Below, one piece after another: positions 1 to 7,730 of a stretch of 64,000 bases of DNA. Both the position numbers and the translations under genes were made by a program. The notes beneath the pieces were generated by a model, which was given only the letters and a program-made list of their open reading frames with translations, did not search any database and was not told the origin of the DNA. Source of the DNA: Fontivivens sp964399735 (GTDB taxonomy: Bacteria > Zhuqueibacterota > Zhuqueibacteria > Residuimicrobiales > Krinioviventaceae). The stretch's first letter is position 1. Every line of letters begins with the position of its first letter. Location: the NCBI GenBank assembly GCA_964399735.1, contig CAYNSO010000007.1, positions 1 to 64,000 on the forward strand, in the 5' to 3' direction.

Positions 1-52
1 CAAATTGGGGGTCTTGCATTTGTTCCTGAAATAATTTTTCATAATTTGTCAT
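1..52 (-). CDS. HigA-like antitoxin, N-terminal fragment (cut by window edge)
   Basis: The minus-strand reading frame opens with ATG at 52-50 and reads MTNYEKLFQEQMQDPQF before running off the window. This resembles the N-terminus of XRE-type antitoxins that follow HigB/Gp49-like toxins, which often start with a short segment of the form YxxLLxxQxxDPEF. The start codon lies one base after the toxin stop codon, the usual toxin-first order of higBA operons. The helix-turn-helix part is outside the window, so the identification rests on the short N-terminus and the position. Confidence 0.6.
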   Translation of the reverse strand, partial: MTNYEKLFQEQMQDPQF

Positions 53-53
53 T

Positions 54-407
54 TTAAAACCTCTTGATGTATTTACCCCTTAACTCTTTCGCTTTTATGA
101 TTTCTTTTCCCGGCGTCTTTTGAGTCTTTTTAATAAAACCGTGGGTAATAATGATTTTTGCCCCACTTGAATAAAAATATAATGTTCTGGCAATTTTGTT
201 ATATAAAGAAATCCTTAATTCAAAAATACCGTCTTCAAGATGTTTTGACAGGCTTTCCTTAATAGGCAAACCATTGTTTTTAATGTCCAGAAAATAATTG
301 ATTGTTTCGAATATTGTTGCTCTCTCATCAATGGATAAACTTGATAAAAACTCTACGAATGGTTTTTTCCCATTTTCCAATTCGACAAATTCAACATAGT
401 ATTTCAT
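54..407 (-). CDS. HigB/Gp49-like type II toxin
   Basis: A 117-residue protein from the ATG at 407; a TTG three codons upstream (416) is possible but less likely. The sequence has the RelE/HigB layout: an N-terminal strand ending in PFVEFLSSLS, two helices, then the strand series around FELRISLYNKIARTLYFYSSGAKIIITHGFIKKTQKTP. The K-T-x-K-T-P ending followed by a lysine-rich helix is characteristic of phage Gp49-like/HigB toxins, which are ribosome-dependent mRNA interferases neutralised by the downstream antitoxin. The antitoxin start at 52 is one base away, so the two are cotranscribed. A promoter candidate lies about 90 bases upstream at 498-526. Function is inferred from family resemblance. 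Confidence 0.8.
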   Translation of the reverse strand: MKYYVEFVELENGKKPFVEFLSSLSIDERATIFETINYFLDIKNNGLPIKESLSKHLEDGIFELRISLYNKIARTLYFYSSGAKIIITHGFIKKTQKTPGKEIIKAKELRGKYIKRF

Positions 408-497
408 TTGTACCAATCAAGGATTCAATTATCAAAAGTATTAATTTTTCAACGAAAATGTTAAATAGACTTTTATGCAATTTACAAGTGACAATTA

Positions 498-526
498 ATA
501 ATATAGAAAAAAAATCATTAATACAA
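498..526 (-). promoter_or_regulatory. Promoter candidate for the HigBA-like pair
   Basis: On the minus strand TTGTAT (521-526) is followed after 17 bases by TATTAT (498-503). The -35 hexamer lies in a 20-bp sequence (516-535) that recurs exactly at 1973-1992 in front of another minus-strand unit. Confidence 0.4.
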
Positions 527-679
527 GAAATTTTAACAAAGCTATTTTCACTTTTCACAATTTGTGTTTATATATTTTTTTCATTAGAAGGCTTGATTAT
601 ATTTTCCCCGTCTTTGGCTGTCAATCCCGTTGCCGCAACCGCCCGACACTGCCGGGGGACTCAAATTCAAAAATAAGCA

Positions 680-853
680 TTAAACATCAAGTATATCCAA
701 TACTTCTTGTTCTGCTTTTCTTGAACGAATTAAATCCAACGCATTTTGATCTGCCAGTTCAATAATTTCTTCAATATAATCCTTTACGACAACCGAAATA
801 TTCGGATCCCAGGTATGCAATTTATCATTCAACTTTTCAGCTAAAACATCCAT
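680..853 (-). CDS. 57-residue small protein, antitoxin-like
   Basis: The frame from ATG 853 to TAA 680 encodes 57 residues beginning MDVLAEKLNDKLHTWDPN and ending VLDILDV. It is acidic and helix-rich, with no membrane segment. An AGGTG-like ribosome site lies just before the start. Its size, charge and composition resemble small antitoxins that pair with PIN or RelE toxins in accessory islands, but no toxin gene is adjacent: downstream is the HigB promoter region and upstream a fragmentary frame. I do not recognise a named family. It may be an orphan antitoxin or a remnant of a decayed pair. Confidence 0.45.
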   Translation of the reverse strand: MDVLAEKLNDKLHTWDPNISVVVKDYIEEIIELADQNALDLIRSRKAEQEVLDILDV

Positions 854-877
854 ATTTACACCTATGGTCTGGTAATT

Positions 878-1000
878 TCAACTTGAATTTAATAAAATAT
901 ACAATGTTTCTTTAAGGAAAGCAATATCTTTAATACTTTTACCCCCAGACAGAAACTCACGCGAGGTGGTACAATATTTTTCAAACAACCTCTTTAACAA
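878..1000 (-). pseudogene. Possible 40-residue gene fragment
   Basis: A minus-strand frame from a TTG at 1000 to TGA at 878 reads through LFEKYCTTSREFLSGGKS and ends LYILLNSS. It has protein-like composition but no ATG and overlaps the end of the DUF2442 gene by 20 bases. It could be a short translationally coupled gene or the remains of a longer one. Weak evidence. Confidence 0.2.
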
Positions 1001-1220
1001 TCATTTTTGCCTCGATTGTATCGGCGGAAAGATCGGCGCCGCATTCCCATTCAATAAAATAACCGCCGTTGTTGATTTTCACAAATTCCGTTATTTGCCT
1101 CAGGGGTTGAAATGCTTTATAATGCAAATAGGGCTTTATGTCAAATGTACCGTTAGTATCCTCGTCCGATACAATTTCCAGAGTATGATCTGCAAGGGGT
1201 TTCACTTGCTTTATTTTCAT
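981..1220 (-). CDS. DUF2442 domain protein
   Basis: A 79-residue protein beginning MKIKQVKPLADHTLEIVSDE and containing the DIKPYL segment and the WECGADLSADTI segment typical of DUF2442 proteins. The family is small and all-beta/alpha, and is often encoded next to DUF4160 or other toxin-antitoxin-like genes. No DUF4160 partner is visible here; downstream are a fragmentary frame and the 57-residue gene. Molecular function is not established. The complete domain fits the length, so the gene appears intact. Confidence 0.75.
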   Translation of the reverse strand: MKIKQVKPLADHTLEIVSDEDTNGTFDIKPYLHYKAFQPLRQITEFVKINNGGYFIEWECGADLSADTIEAKMIVKEVV

Positions 1221-1331
1221 TGGTCTAATCCTTTAATAGGAAATGGCTCTCCTCGGCTCCGGCTCTACGGCTAAAGACTAAGCAGTACAGCACAAGCGAG
1301 TCACCTTGAGCCCCTGATCATGCGGCTTAAT

Positions 1332-1727
1332 CTACTTTTTCTTACGAATCAAAATTGTAACTAGTTTCTGCCGCTGAATAATGCTGCCCATAAAGTAAGC
1401 GACAGAAGGAATCAACAACAATAGAGAAGCATATTGTATAAACAGGTTATCATTAAATTGCGCCTGGAGCATCAACGTAGCAAACATAAAAGTAAGAATC
1501 CCATGCCAGGCGATATTCTTCTTGGCACGCTCAACGACATTTTGCATGGTTCCTTTTTGAGTCCATTTTTCCGTCTCTCTTTTTGTTGCCCAATGCCGCA
1601 AAACTCTAATTTTTAAATTCTGCCACAACTTGAACTCTTTGCCTGTAGCAGGCAAATATATTAATGGAATAGAGACGAATGCCAATAATAAACATAAAAG
1701 CGATGGTATGAAAAACAATAATTGCAT
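1332..1727 (-). CDS. Small membrane protein, unrecognised
   Basis: A 131-residue protein. An N-terminal membrane segment covers about residues 3-26 (leucine-rich, ending at LPATGKE). A basic, tryptophan-containing stretch follows at about 34-72. Two further hydrophobic segments at about 73-88 and 96-116 precede a lysine/arginine tail. Probable topology is three membrane passes with a cytoplasmic basic loop. Its ATG overlaps the stop codon of the upstream gene (TAATG), so the two are translationally coupled. I do not recognise the family and assign no function. Confidence 0.5.
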   Translation of the reverse strand: MQLLFFIPSLLCLLLAFVSIPLIYLPATGKEFKLWQNLKIRVLRHWATKRETEKWTQKGTMQNVVERAKKNIAWHGILTFMFATLMLQAQFNDNLFIQYASLLLLIPSVAYFMGSIIQRQKLVTILIRKKK

Positions 1728-1951
1728 TACCTCTCCCTCACTTCACGCAGTATATCAATTATTTCATCGCGGGACAGGTTTAAATCAACACCTTCCACAT
1801 CAAGAGGGGACTCGTTTTTGGTTGCCGGCTTTATCACAAAAGCAGACTCGTCAATGGCTTCTTTTTTATTAATTCGCTTCATTTCCCAGGCCCTCCCGCT
1901 TTCAATCAAATATTTATATAACTGTTGCACGAGTTCATTAAACTCGCACAT
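1727..1951 (-). CDS. 74-residue acidic protein, unrecognised
   Basis: From the ATG at 1951 the protein reads MCEFNELVQQLYKYLIESGR and continues with a lysine-rich patch, then an acidic tail (DEIIDILREVRER). An in-frame ATG at 1975 would add eight hydrophobic residues but would place the start upstream of the promoter's -10 element, so 1951 is preferred. The last base of its stop codon overlaps the ATG of the membrane-protein gene downstream. The -10 element ends only four bases before the chosen ATG, which would give a leaderless message. Family not recognised. Confidence 0.5.
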   Translation of the reverse strand: MCEFNELVQQLYKYLIESGRAWEMKRINKKEAIDESAFVIKPATKNESPLDVEGVDLNLSRDEIIDILREVRER

Positions 1952-1955
1952 TACA

Positions 1956-1983
1956 AATATAGCAAAAATCAACATTAATACAA
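1956..1983 (-). promoter_or_regulatory. Promoter candidate for the two-gene unit 1332-1951
   Basis: TTGTAT (1978-1983), a 16-base spacer, then TATATT (1956-1961) on the minus strand. The surrounding 20 bases (1973-1992) are identical to 516-535. Confidence 0.4.
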
Positions 1984-2228
1984 GAAATTTTATATTCCAT
2001 GAAACATATTCAAGACGTTCCCAGCAGGCCTAAAAAAATATTTACCCGACAATACCATCAGCGCTTTTACCGGCAGCATATCAACAGAATTCCCCCGGAT
2101 TCATAAATTTTTATTGTATAAAAAAATCTTTCAATATATATTGATTTTCCCTTAAAAAATGATTATCTTTTTTTTCCACTGGTTGTGATACAGTTATTCA
2201 TAATCGCTTTTACTTATCGGATGCTGCC

Positions 2229-2954
2229 ATGAAAGTCGCATTATTTATACCCTGCTTATCGGAACACTTGTATCCCCACTCGGCGCTGGCAATGGTCAAG
2301 GTTTTGCAATACATTGGCGCCGAAATTGAATATGTGGACGAGCAAACCTGCTGCGGCCAGCCGGCATTCAATTCCGGCTACCGGAAAGAAATTATCCCCA
2401 TCGCCGAGCGCTTTATAAAATTATTCAGCGATAAAGAATATATCGTTTCCCCATCCGGCTCGTGTACTGCCATGGTGCGCAATTTTTATCACGAACTCGA
2501 CATCAACCCGGAATTATACCAGGCCCGCGCCGAATTGAGCAAAAAAATCTTTGAATTTACCGAATTCCTGGTCGATGTAGCCGGCGTAGATCAACTGGAC
2601 GGCGAATTCAATCACAAGGTTACTCTGCATGATTCCTGTCACTCACTCCGTGAACTGGGTATCCACGAACAACCGCGCAAGTTACTGCGTTCTTTAAAAA
2701 ATATAGATTTTGTCGAAATGGAAAAACCGGATACCTGCTGCGGTTTTGGCGGAACCTTTTCCTATAAATTTTCCGAATTGTCAACAGCTATGGTAGCCCG
2801 TAAATGCCAATATATCCAGGAAAGCGGCGCGGAATATGTTACCGCTACGGATTCCAGTTGTCTGATGAATATTGACGGTTATCTGCGTAAACATCATTTT
2901 CAAGCCAGGGCGCTGCACATCGCAGAAATCCTGGCAACCAGCCTTCATTTATAA
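2229..2954 (+). CDS. lutA: L-lactate oxidation subunit LutA (CCG-domain protein)
   Basis: A 241-residue protein of the LutA/YkgE family, part of the LutABC complex that oxidises L-lactate to pyruvate with electrons passing through iron-sulfur centres. It has two cysteine-rich CCG domains: Cys9 with CCGQP at 41-45, and HDSC at 134-137 with CCGFGG at 170-175. These motifs bind a noncubane iron-sulfur cluster in heterodisulfide-reductase-like proteins. Length is normal for LutA. There is no signal peptide, so it is cytoplasmic and probably membrane-associated through partners. lutB follows after 17 bases. lutC is not next but 7.6 kb downstream. Confidence 0.9.
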   Translation: MKVALFIPCLSEHLYPHSALAMVKVLQYIGAEIEYVDEQTCCGQPAFNSGYRKEIIPIAERFIKLFSDKEYIVSPSGSCTAMVRNFYHELDINPELYQARAELSKKIFEFTEFLVDVAGVDQLDGEFNHKVTLHDSCHSLRELGIHEQPRKLLRSLKNIDFVEMEKPDTCCGFGGTFSYKFSELSTAMVARKCQYIQESGAEYVTATDSSCLMNIDGYLRKHHFQARALHIAEILATSLHL

Positions 2955-2971
2955 TTCTGTTCAGGTAGAGT

Positions 2972-4366
2972 ATGAATCTGACGCCACAAAAAACTAAAAA
3001 ATATATCCATAACGCCCTGCACGATGAGCGGCTCAGGAATGCAGTAGACAAAGCCACACAAACCTCATTAGCAAAAAGCAGAACGATCAGGGATCAAATT
3101 CCTTATTGGCAAAATTTGCGTTACCGTGCACATTCGATTAAAAAGAATGTCATGGAAAACCTGGATCAGTACCTGGAAGAATTTGAAAAAAATTGTCTTG
3201 CTAACGGCATTAATGTGCATTGGGCGGTTGATGCACAGGAAGCGCGCAATATTATCCTGCAAATAGCGCGCGATAAACAGGCCAAAACCATAGTAAAATC
3301 CAAATCTCTTACCACCGAAGAATTGCATTTGAATGATTTTTTGGAAAAGAACGGTTTGGAGACCCTGGAAACCGACCTGGGCGAATACATTGTGCAATTA
3401 AAGGGAGAAATTCCTTCGCACCTCACCGCCCCGGCCCTGCATCTGAATCGTCAGGATATTGGCAAACTCTTTCACGAAAAGCTGGGCGTTCCTTACACCG
3501 AAGAACCCACCGAACTGCTGACAATTGCCCGCGAAAAGCTGCGCGCCAAATTTCTAACTGCGGACATTGGTATTTCAGGCGTTAATTTTGCCCTTGCTAA
3601 AGCCGGCGCTGTGTGCGTTATAGAAAACGAAGCCAACGCCCGCTTGACGGTCGGTCTGCCGAAAACTCATATTGCCGTTATGGGCATTGAAAAGCTGGTG
3701 CCGGGGTTTAAAGAACTGGCTACTTTTCTCAAGCTGTTAGCCCCCAGCGCAACCGGACAAAAAGCCTCGGTATATGTTAATATTATTGGCGGAGCCCCAT
3801 ATAATAAATTACACGAAGGCCCGCAGGAGATGCACATAGTTATTCTTGATAACGGCCGTTCCCGCATCCTGGCCGATCCGCAATTGCGGGAAACCCTGTT
3901 TTGCATTCGCTGCGGCGCCTGTTTAAACATCTGCCCGGTCTATCAACAGGTTGGCGGTCATGCTTATGGCTGGGTATATATGGGACCGATTGGCATAACG
4001 CTCATTCCACAATATCTCGGAGAAAAACAAGGCCGTTATGCCCCATTTGTTTCGAGTCTGTGCTGTGCCTGCTTTGAAAACTGCCCGGTGCGCATCAACA
4101 TCCCCCATCATGCTCTCAAATTACGCAACCGGATAGTTGATAAAGGTTATTCCATGAAAATTGAAAAACTCGGTATCAATGCCTGGGCGTTTCTGGCTAA
4201 ACATCCGCGTTTATACCGATTTGCCACCTGGTTTCCGGGTAAAATTCAGCTCTTGTTGCCCAAAGGCATGGCATTCCCGGCTCCAGGTTATTTCCGGCAG
4301 CGCTCACTGGGTATTTTTGATGGAAAAGGTTTCCGCAAACGGTTTCGCCAATTACAGAAAAAATAA
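2972..4366 (+). CDS. lutB: L-lactate oxidation subunit LutB (LUD + 2x[4Fe-4S])
   Basis: A 464-residue LutB/YkgF homologue. Residues about 60-300 form the LUD domain (with the GISGVNFALAKAGAVCVIENE segment at 201-221). Two ferredoxin-type clusters follow: C311, C314, C317, C321 with CP, and C364, C367, C371 with CP. The second motif reads LCCACFENCP, so an extra cysteine (C365) replaces the glycine usual in LutB. The C-terminal region (about 400-464) is the usual helical tail. It should pass electrons from lactate to the quinone pool together with LutA and LutC. The reading frame ends before a 436-base AT-rich gap that separates it from the secreted xylan genes. Confidence 0.9.
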   Translation: MNLTPQKTKKYIHNALHDERLRNAVDKATQTSLAKSRTIRDQIPYWQNLRYRAHSIKKNVMENLDQYLEEFEKNCLANGINVHWAVDAQEARNIILQIARDKQAKTIVKSKSLTTEELHLNDFLEKNGLETLETDLGEYIVQLKGEIPSHLTAPALHLNRQDIGKLFHEKLGVPYTEEPTELLTIAREKLRAKFLTADIGISGVNFALAKAGAVCVIENEANARLTVGLPKTHIAVMGIEKLVPGFKELATFLKLLAPSATGQKASVYVNIIGGAPYNKLHEGPQEMHIVILDNGRSRILADPQLRETLFCIRCGACLNICPVYQQVGGHAYGWVYMGPIGITLIPQYLGEKQGRYAPFVSSLCCACFENCPVRINIPHHALKLRNRIVDKGYSMKIEKLGINAWAFLAKHPRLYRFATWFPGKIQLLLPKGMAFPAPGYFRQRSLGIFDGKGFRKRFRQLQKK

Positions 4367-4802
4367 ACTAAACGAATTGTGAGCTGTGACCGGACTCTTG
4401 AATACAAATTTACCACGATGAACTATTTGCTATTTCTCAGATACAAAAAAAATTTTAATAGGAATTTTATTATTTTTTTGTAACATTATTCTTGACTATA
4501 AGCATAAAATTGTTTATATAATAGTCACAGGTGTTTTGGGTATTACTGGTTATTTATTAATAACCGAAATATTACAGTCTGGAATATCACATTATTGAGT
4601 TATAACTGAATTAAAAATCTGGCAACAAATAATGAAAAAAATTCTCATTCATATAAAACGAATTTCTTGTTCAATAATAAATAACAAAAAAATACTATGA
4701 AACGGAGGTGGTCTGCAAAAAAACGTATAGTAAATATTAATTAAATGTTGTACAGGGTAAACTCATGTTAAAAAAAACAAAATTCATTTTGGGAGAGAAG
4801 AG
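4367..4802 (+). promoter_or_regulatory. AT-rich intergenic region with promoter candidate
   Basis: No gene of normal size is visible. A promoter candidate on the plus strand has TTGACT (4492-4497) followed by TATATA (4515-4520, spacer 17) or TATAAT (4517-4522, spacer 19). A 13-codon frame (ATG 4765, TGA 4804-4806) reads MLKKTKFILGEKR and its stop overlaps the start of the next gene (ATGA); it may be a leader peptide or chance. GGGAGA at 4791-4796 is the ribosome site for the gene at 4803. No terminator for lutB is evident. Confidence 0.4.
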
Positions 4803-7616
4803 ATGAAAAAAGTACTATTTACCTTTGTTACACTGTTATTTTTAGCCACCAGCCTTACATTTGGCCAGATTGCCAATGTAATCTTTGATTTTGAAGAATC
4901 AGCTGGTAATTGGGGCATTGGCTGGGGAGCAAGTGTTACCAGCGTAGCCCAAACCAATCATGCCGAATTCGGCGGTGTTCTTGAAGTTGTCTGCGCTGTT
5001 GATACTTTTAGCGCTACTGCTGTTCGTGTTGATGGTGTAAATCTCGGCTGGACCGTTGCTGATGGCGGCCCCGAGTTCGTAACCATTGATGTTTACGTTC
5101 CTGCAGATTTCCCGGATAGTTCTTTCATCCAGTTCTATATGATGGACAGAACTCACTGGAGTTGGAAACGCAATTTGTATTCCCCGACGAGACTTGAAGG
5201 CGGTCGTAAAATGTTCAAAGGCGGCTGGAACACATTAACCTTTGAATTGGCAAGAGAAAACCAGGTTGATCCTGACAATTTCACTCCGACAGCAGTGCAA
5301 ACAGGTTTGGAATTCCAGATTTTCGAACCCTGGGCTGGCTCTGTACTGATTGATAATGTTACAGCGTGGGAGGGCGGCAAAGTACTATGGGATTTCAGCG
5401 AAAACATTACCGGTTTTGGTAAATGGGATAAATATCTAACATTGTCCCACGCAGATGACGCAGGCAATGGCGTTCTCCAGGTTGATGTTGCGGTAGATTC
5501 CGCTACTCTTGCTGCCGGCACCGATGCCGTTGTTTTCCCGGATGTAAAATATACCTGGACAGATTCCACCGTTGGCGAATACCTGTTCGCCGCCGATGTA
5601 TTCTTCCCGGCAGATTTCCCGGACAGCGGTTTTGTTCAGTTCTTCCAGATGGATAAAGCTAACTGGAACTGGCAACGGACAATTTATGGCCCGTATGAAA
5701 GAGACGCCTTTGGCGGCGATGCTTCGACTCTGGTTAAAAGAGGCGCCTGGAACACCCTGGTATTTGAAGTAAAACTGCAAAATGGCATTAATCCGACTAC
5801 TTTTACCCCATGGGCAAATGCTCAGGCCGGTATGGAAATCAACCCCCAGGGCGATTATACCGGAACATTCCTGCTGGATAATATCCGCTTCTATCCAAAA
5901 CAGGAATCTATCATTGTTGTCGATGGCGAAAAAGACGATTTCTATACAGAATTGACAGGCCCGGATGACGGTTATCTGCAAATGCGCTGGTTCACCTATA
6001 CCCAGGGCGATATTCATAAAATTGCCGATAATGATCAGGATCTTTCTGCAAAACTGTGGGCAGCATGGGATGAAGAATGGTTCTATGTTTACGAAGAAGT
6101 TACCGACGATACAGTCTCGATGGCCGGCGATCAACTCTGGAAAAATGACCAAATCGAGCTTAAAATCGATCCGATTCCTGATGACAGCACCAAAACCAGC
6201 AATTTTGAAACCCGTTTATCTGCACTTGGTGTTGCCGATGTTCCCACCACAGCAAAAGCAGACGATATGAATAATATTGCCGACAGTCTGAAACAATTCG
6301 CCCGTAAACAAACCGCAACCGGCTATGTTCTGGAATTTGCCATTAAATGGGAAGCCATGAAACTTGGCACCGAAACAATTACCCCGGGTGTTGGCAATGT
6401 GTTTGGCGCCACCCTGCAAAACCATGATAATGACGGCGATGTTGAACGTGATGCTACCGTTTGCTGGGGCGCAGTTCTGAATGACGACGCCTGGAAAACC
6501 CCCAAATACCTGGGCACTGTTGAATTCCTGGCAGATAATAAATTACAGTTTATTCCGACCAATAACATGACCGGCGTTACCAACAACATGCCTTATGACG
6601 GTTCTTTCCCGGCGCTTGCTATTGACGCCAAAAAAGACCCGTTGTACGTTACTCATAAAACCCCGGATGAAGGCCATATCCATATTCCCGCAAGAGCCTT
6701 TAATGACTCTGGCGCACCGAAAAACAACAAAGACCTTTCCGCTTTGGTATGGGTAGCATGGGACACTACGTACCTGTATTTCTATGAAGAAGTTGCCGAT
6801 GATACTGTTTCCGGCTCTAATGCTACACATTACTTTAATGACAAGTTTGAATTAAAGATAGACCCGGATCCATCACAAGCAGCAACAGCAGGTATTGTTG
6901 ATATTGGTATCACTGCCCTCGATAGCGCAGATGTAGATACAACAAAATATGCCGGTGTTTTAAATCGTGCAGCCGGCGATTTCGCCCGCAGAAAAACCAA
7001 TAATGGCTATGCTCTGGAAATTCGCGTAAAATGGTCAGATATTGTTACAACCGGTACTGCCGCTCGCGGCCCGATTGTTCCGGCGGTAGGCAACACTTTT
7101 GGTATGTCCATTTTACAGCATGATAATGATTCCGTAAACCGCTCTGCTTCCATTCAATGGTCAGCTGTTTTGGGCGACGCTGTTTGGAAAGATCCGCAGA
7201 TGCTCGGTACTGTAGAATTCATGCCGGACAACAAATTAAAGCTCATTCCTGTAAACGCCATTACCGGTGTTGCCAATGACAGCGCCGAGGCATGGTATGA
7301 TCCGACTGGTATCCTTAATGTCAGCGTAAAAGAAAATACCAAGATGGTTGCTTCCGAATTCCAATTAATGCAAAATTACCCGAACCCGTTCAACCCGACC
7401 ACAACCATTTCTTTCTCGATTGTAAAGAACGGCCTGGTTCGTTTGACGGTGTTTGACATTCTCGGAAGAGAAGTTTCTACATTAGTTAATGAAGTAAAAC
7501 CTGCCGGCAGCTATGATGTATCTTTTAATGCAAAAGAACTGGCCAGCGGTGTTTATTTCTATAAACTGGAAAGCAACAACAATGTAAAAACCCATAAAAT
7601 GTTATTGATCAAGTAA
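4803..7616 (+). CDS. Secreted four-module carbohydrate-binding protein with T9SS sorting domain
   Basis: A 937-residue protein with a signal peptide (1-21, ending TFG/Q). Residues about 23-192 and 193-366 are two related jelly-roll modules, each starting with a W/FDFxE segment and ending with LxDNxxxxP/W, like CBM11/CBM30-type binding domains. Residues about 371-592 and 600-835 are two related CBM9/DOMON-like modules (LWAAWDEEWFYVYEEVTDD and LVWVAWDTTYLYFYEEVADD). Residues 853-937 are a type A T9SS sorting domain with QNYPNPFNP. No catalytic domain is seen, so the likely role is to hold plant polysaccharide, probably xylan, at the cell surface. It stands just upstream of the SGNH protein and the GH10 xylanase, which carries the same sorting domain. 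Substrate is inferred. Confidence 0.8.
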   Translation: MKKVLFTFVTLLFLATSLTFGQIANVIFDFEESAGNWGIGWGASVTSVAQTNHAEFGGVLEVVCAVDTFSATAVRVDGVNLGWTVADGGPEFVTIDVYVPADFPDSSFIQFYMMDRTHWSWKRNLYSPTRLEGGRKMFKGGWNTLTFELARENQVDPDNFTPTAVQTGLEFQIFEPWAGSVLIDNVTAWEGGKVLWDFSENITGFGKWDKYLTLSHADDAGNGVLQVDVAVDSATLAAGTDAVVFPDVKYTWTDSTVGEYLFAADVFFPADFPDSGFVQFFQMDKANWNWQRTIYGPYERDAFGGDASTLVKRGAWNTLVFEVKLQNGINPTTFTPWANAQAGMEINPQGDYTGTFLLDNIRFYPKQESIIVVDGEKDDFYTELTGPDDGYLQMRWFTYTQGDIHKIADNDQDLSAKLWAAWDEEWFYVYEEVTDDTVSMAGDQLWKNDQIELKIDPIPDDSTKTSNFETRLSALGVADVPTTAKADDMNNIADSLKQFARKQTATGYVLEFAIKWEAMKLGTETITPGVGNVFGATLQNHDNDGDVERDATVCWGAVLNDDAWKTPKYLGTVEFLADNKLQFIPTNNMTGVTNNMPYDGSFPALAIDAKKDPLYVTHKTPDEGHIHIPARAFNDSGAPKNNKDLSALVWVAWDTTYLYFYEEVADDTVSGSNATHYFNDKFELKIDPDPSQAATAGIVDIGITALDSADVDTTKYAGVLNRAAGDFARRKTNNGYALEIRVKWSDIVTTGTAARGPIVPAVGNTFGMSILQHDNDSVNRSASIQWSAVLGDAVWKDPQMLGTVEFMPDNKLKLIPVNAITGVANDSAEAWYDPTGILNVSVKENTKMVASEFQLMQNYPNPFNPTTTISFSIVKNGLVRLTVFDILGREVSTLVNEVKPAGSYDVSFNAKELASGVYFYKLESNNNVKTHKMLLIK

Positions 7617-7649
7617 TTCTTTTTCTCTGACATTTTGTAATAATACCTT

Positions 7650-7684
7650 GCCCGGGTGTGATAGTACCAGTTTCACCCCGGGCA
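7650..7684 (+). terminator. Hairpin, probable terminator
   Basis: TGCCCGGGTG and CACCCCGGGCA pair as an inverted repeat with a 7-bp perfect base and imperfect upper stem, 33 bases after the stop codon of the upstream gene. The following T-run is weak. Confidence 0.45.
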
Positions 7685-7730
7685 TGTTTGTATAAACAGT
7701 TCAACATCGACATCACTCGAAAACCAGACA

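Noticed and set aside
302..765. Two plus-strand frames near the start of the window
   Set aside because: They overlap the antitoxin/toxin region and the 57-residue gene on the other strand and show no protein-like conservation or ribosome site.
5436..6152. Long antisense frame (238 codons) opposite the binding protein
   Set aside because: It is a mirror of a strongly coding, domain-bearing plus-strand gene, has no ribosome site and no recognisable protein features.
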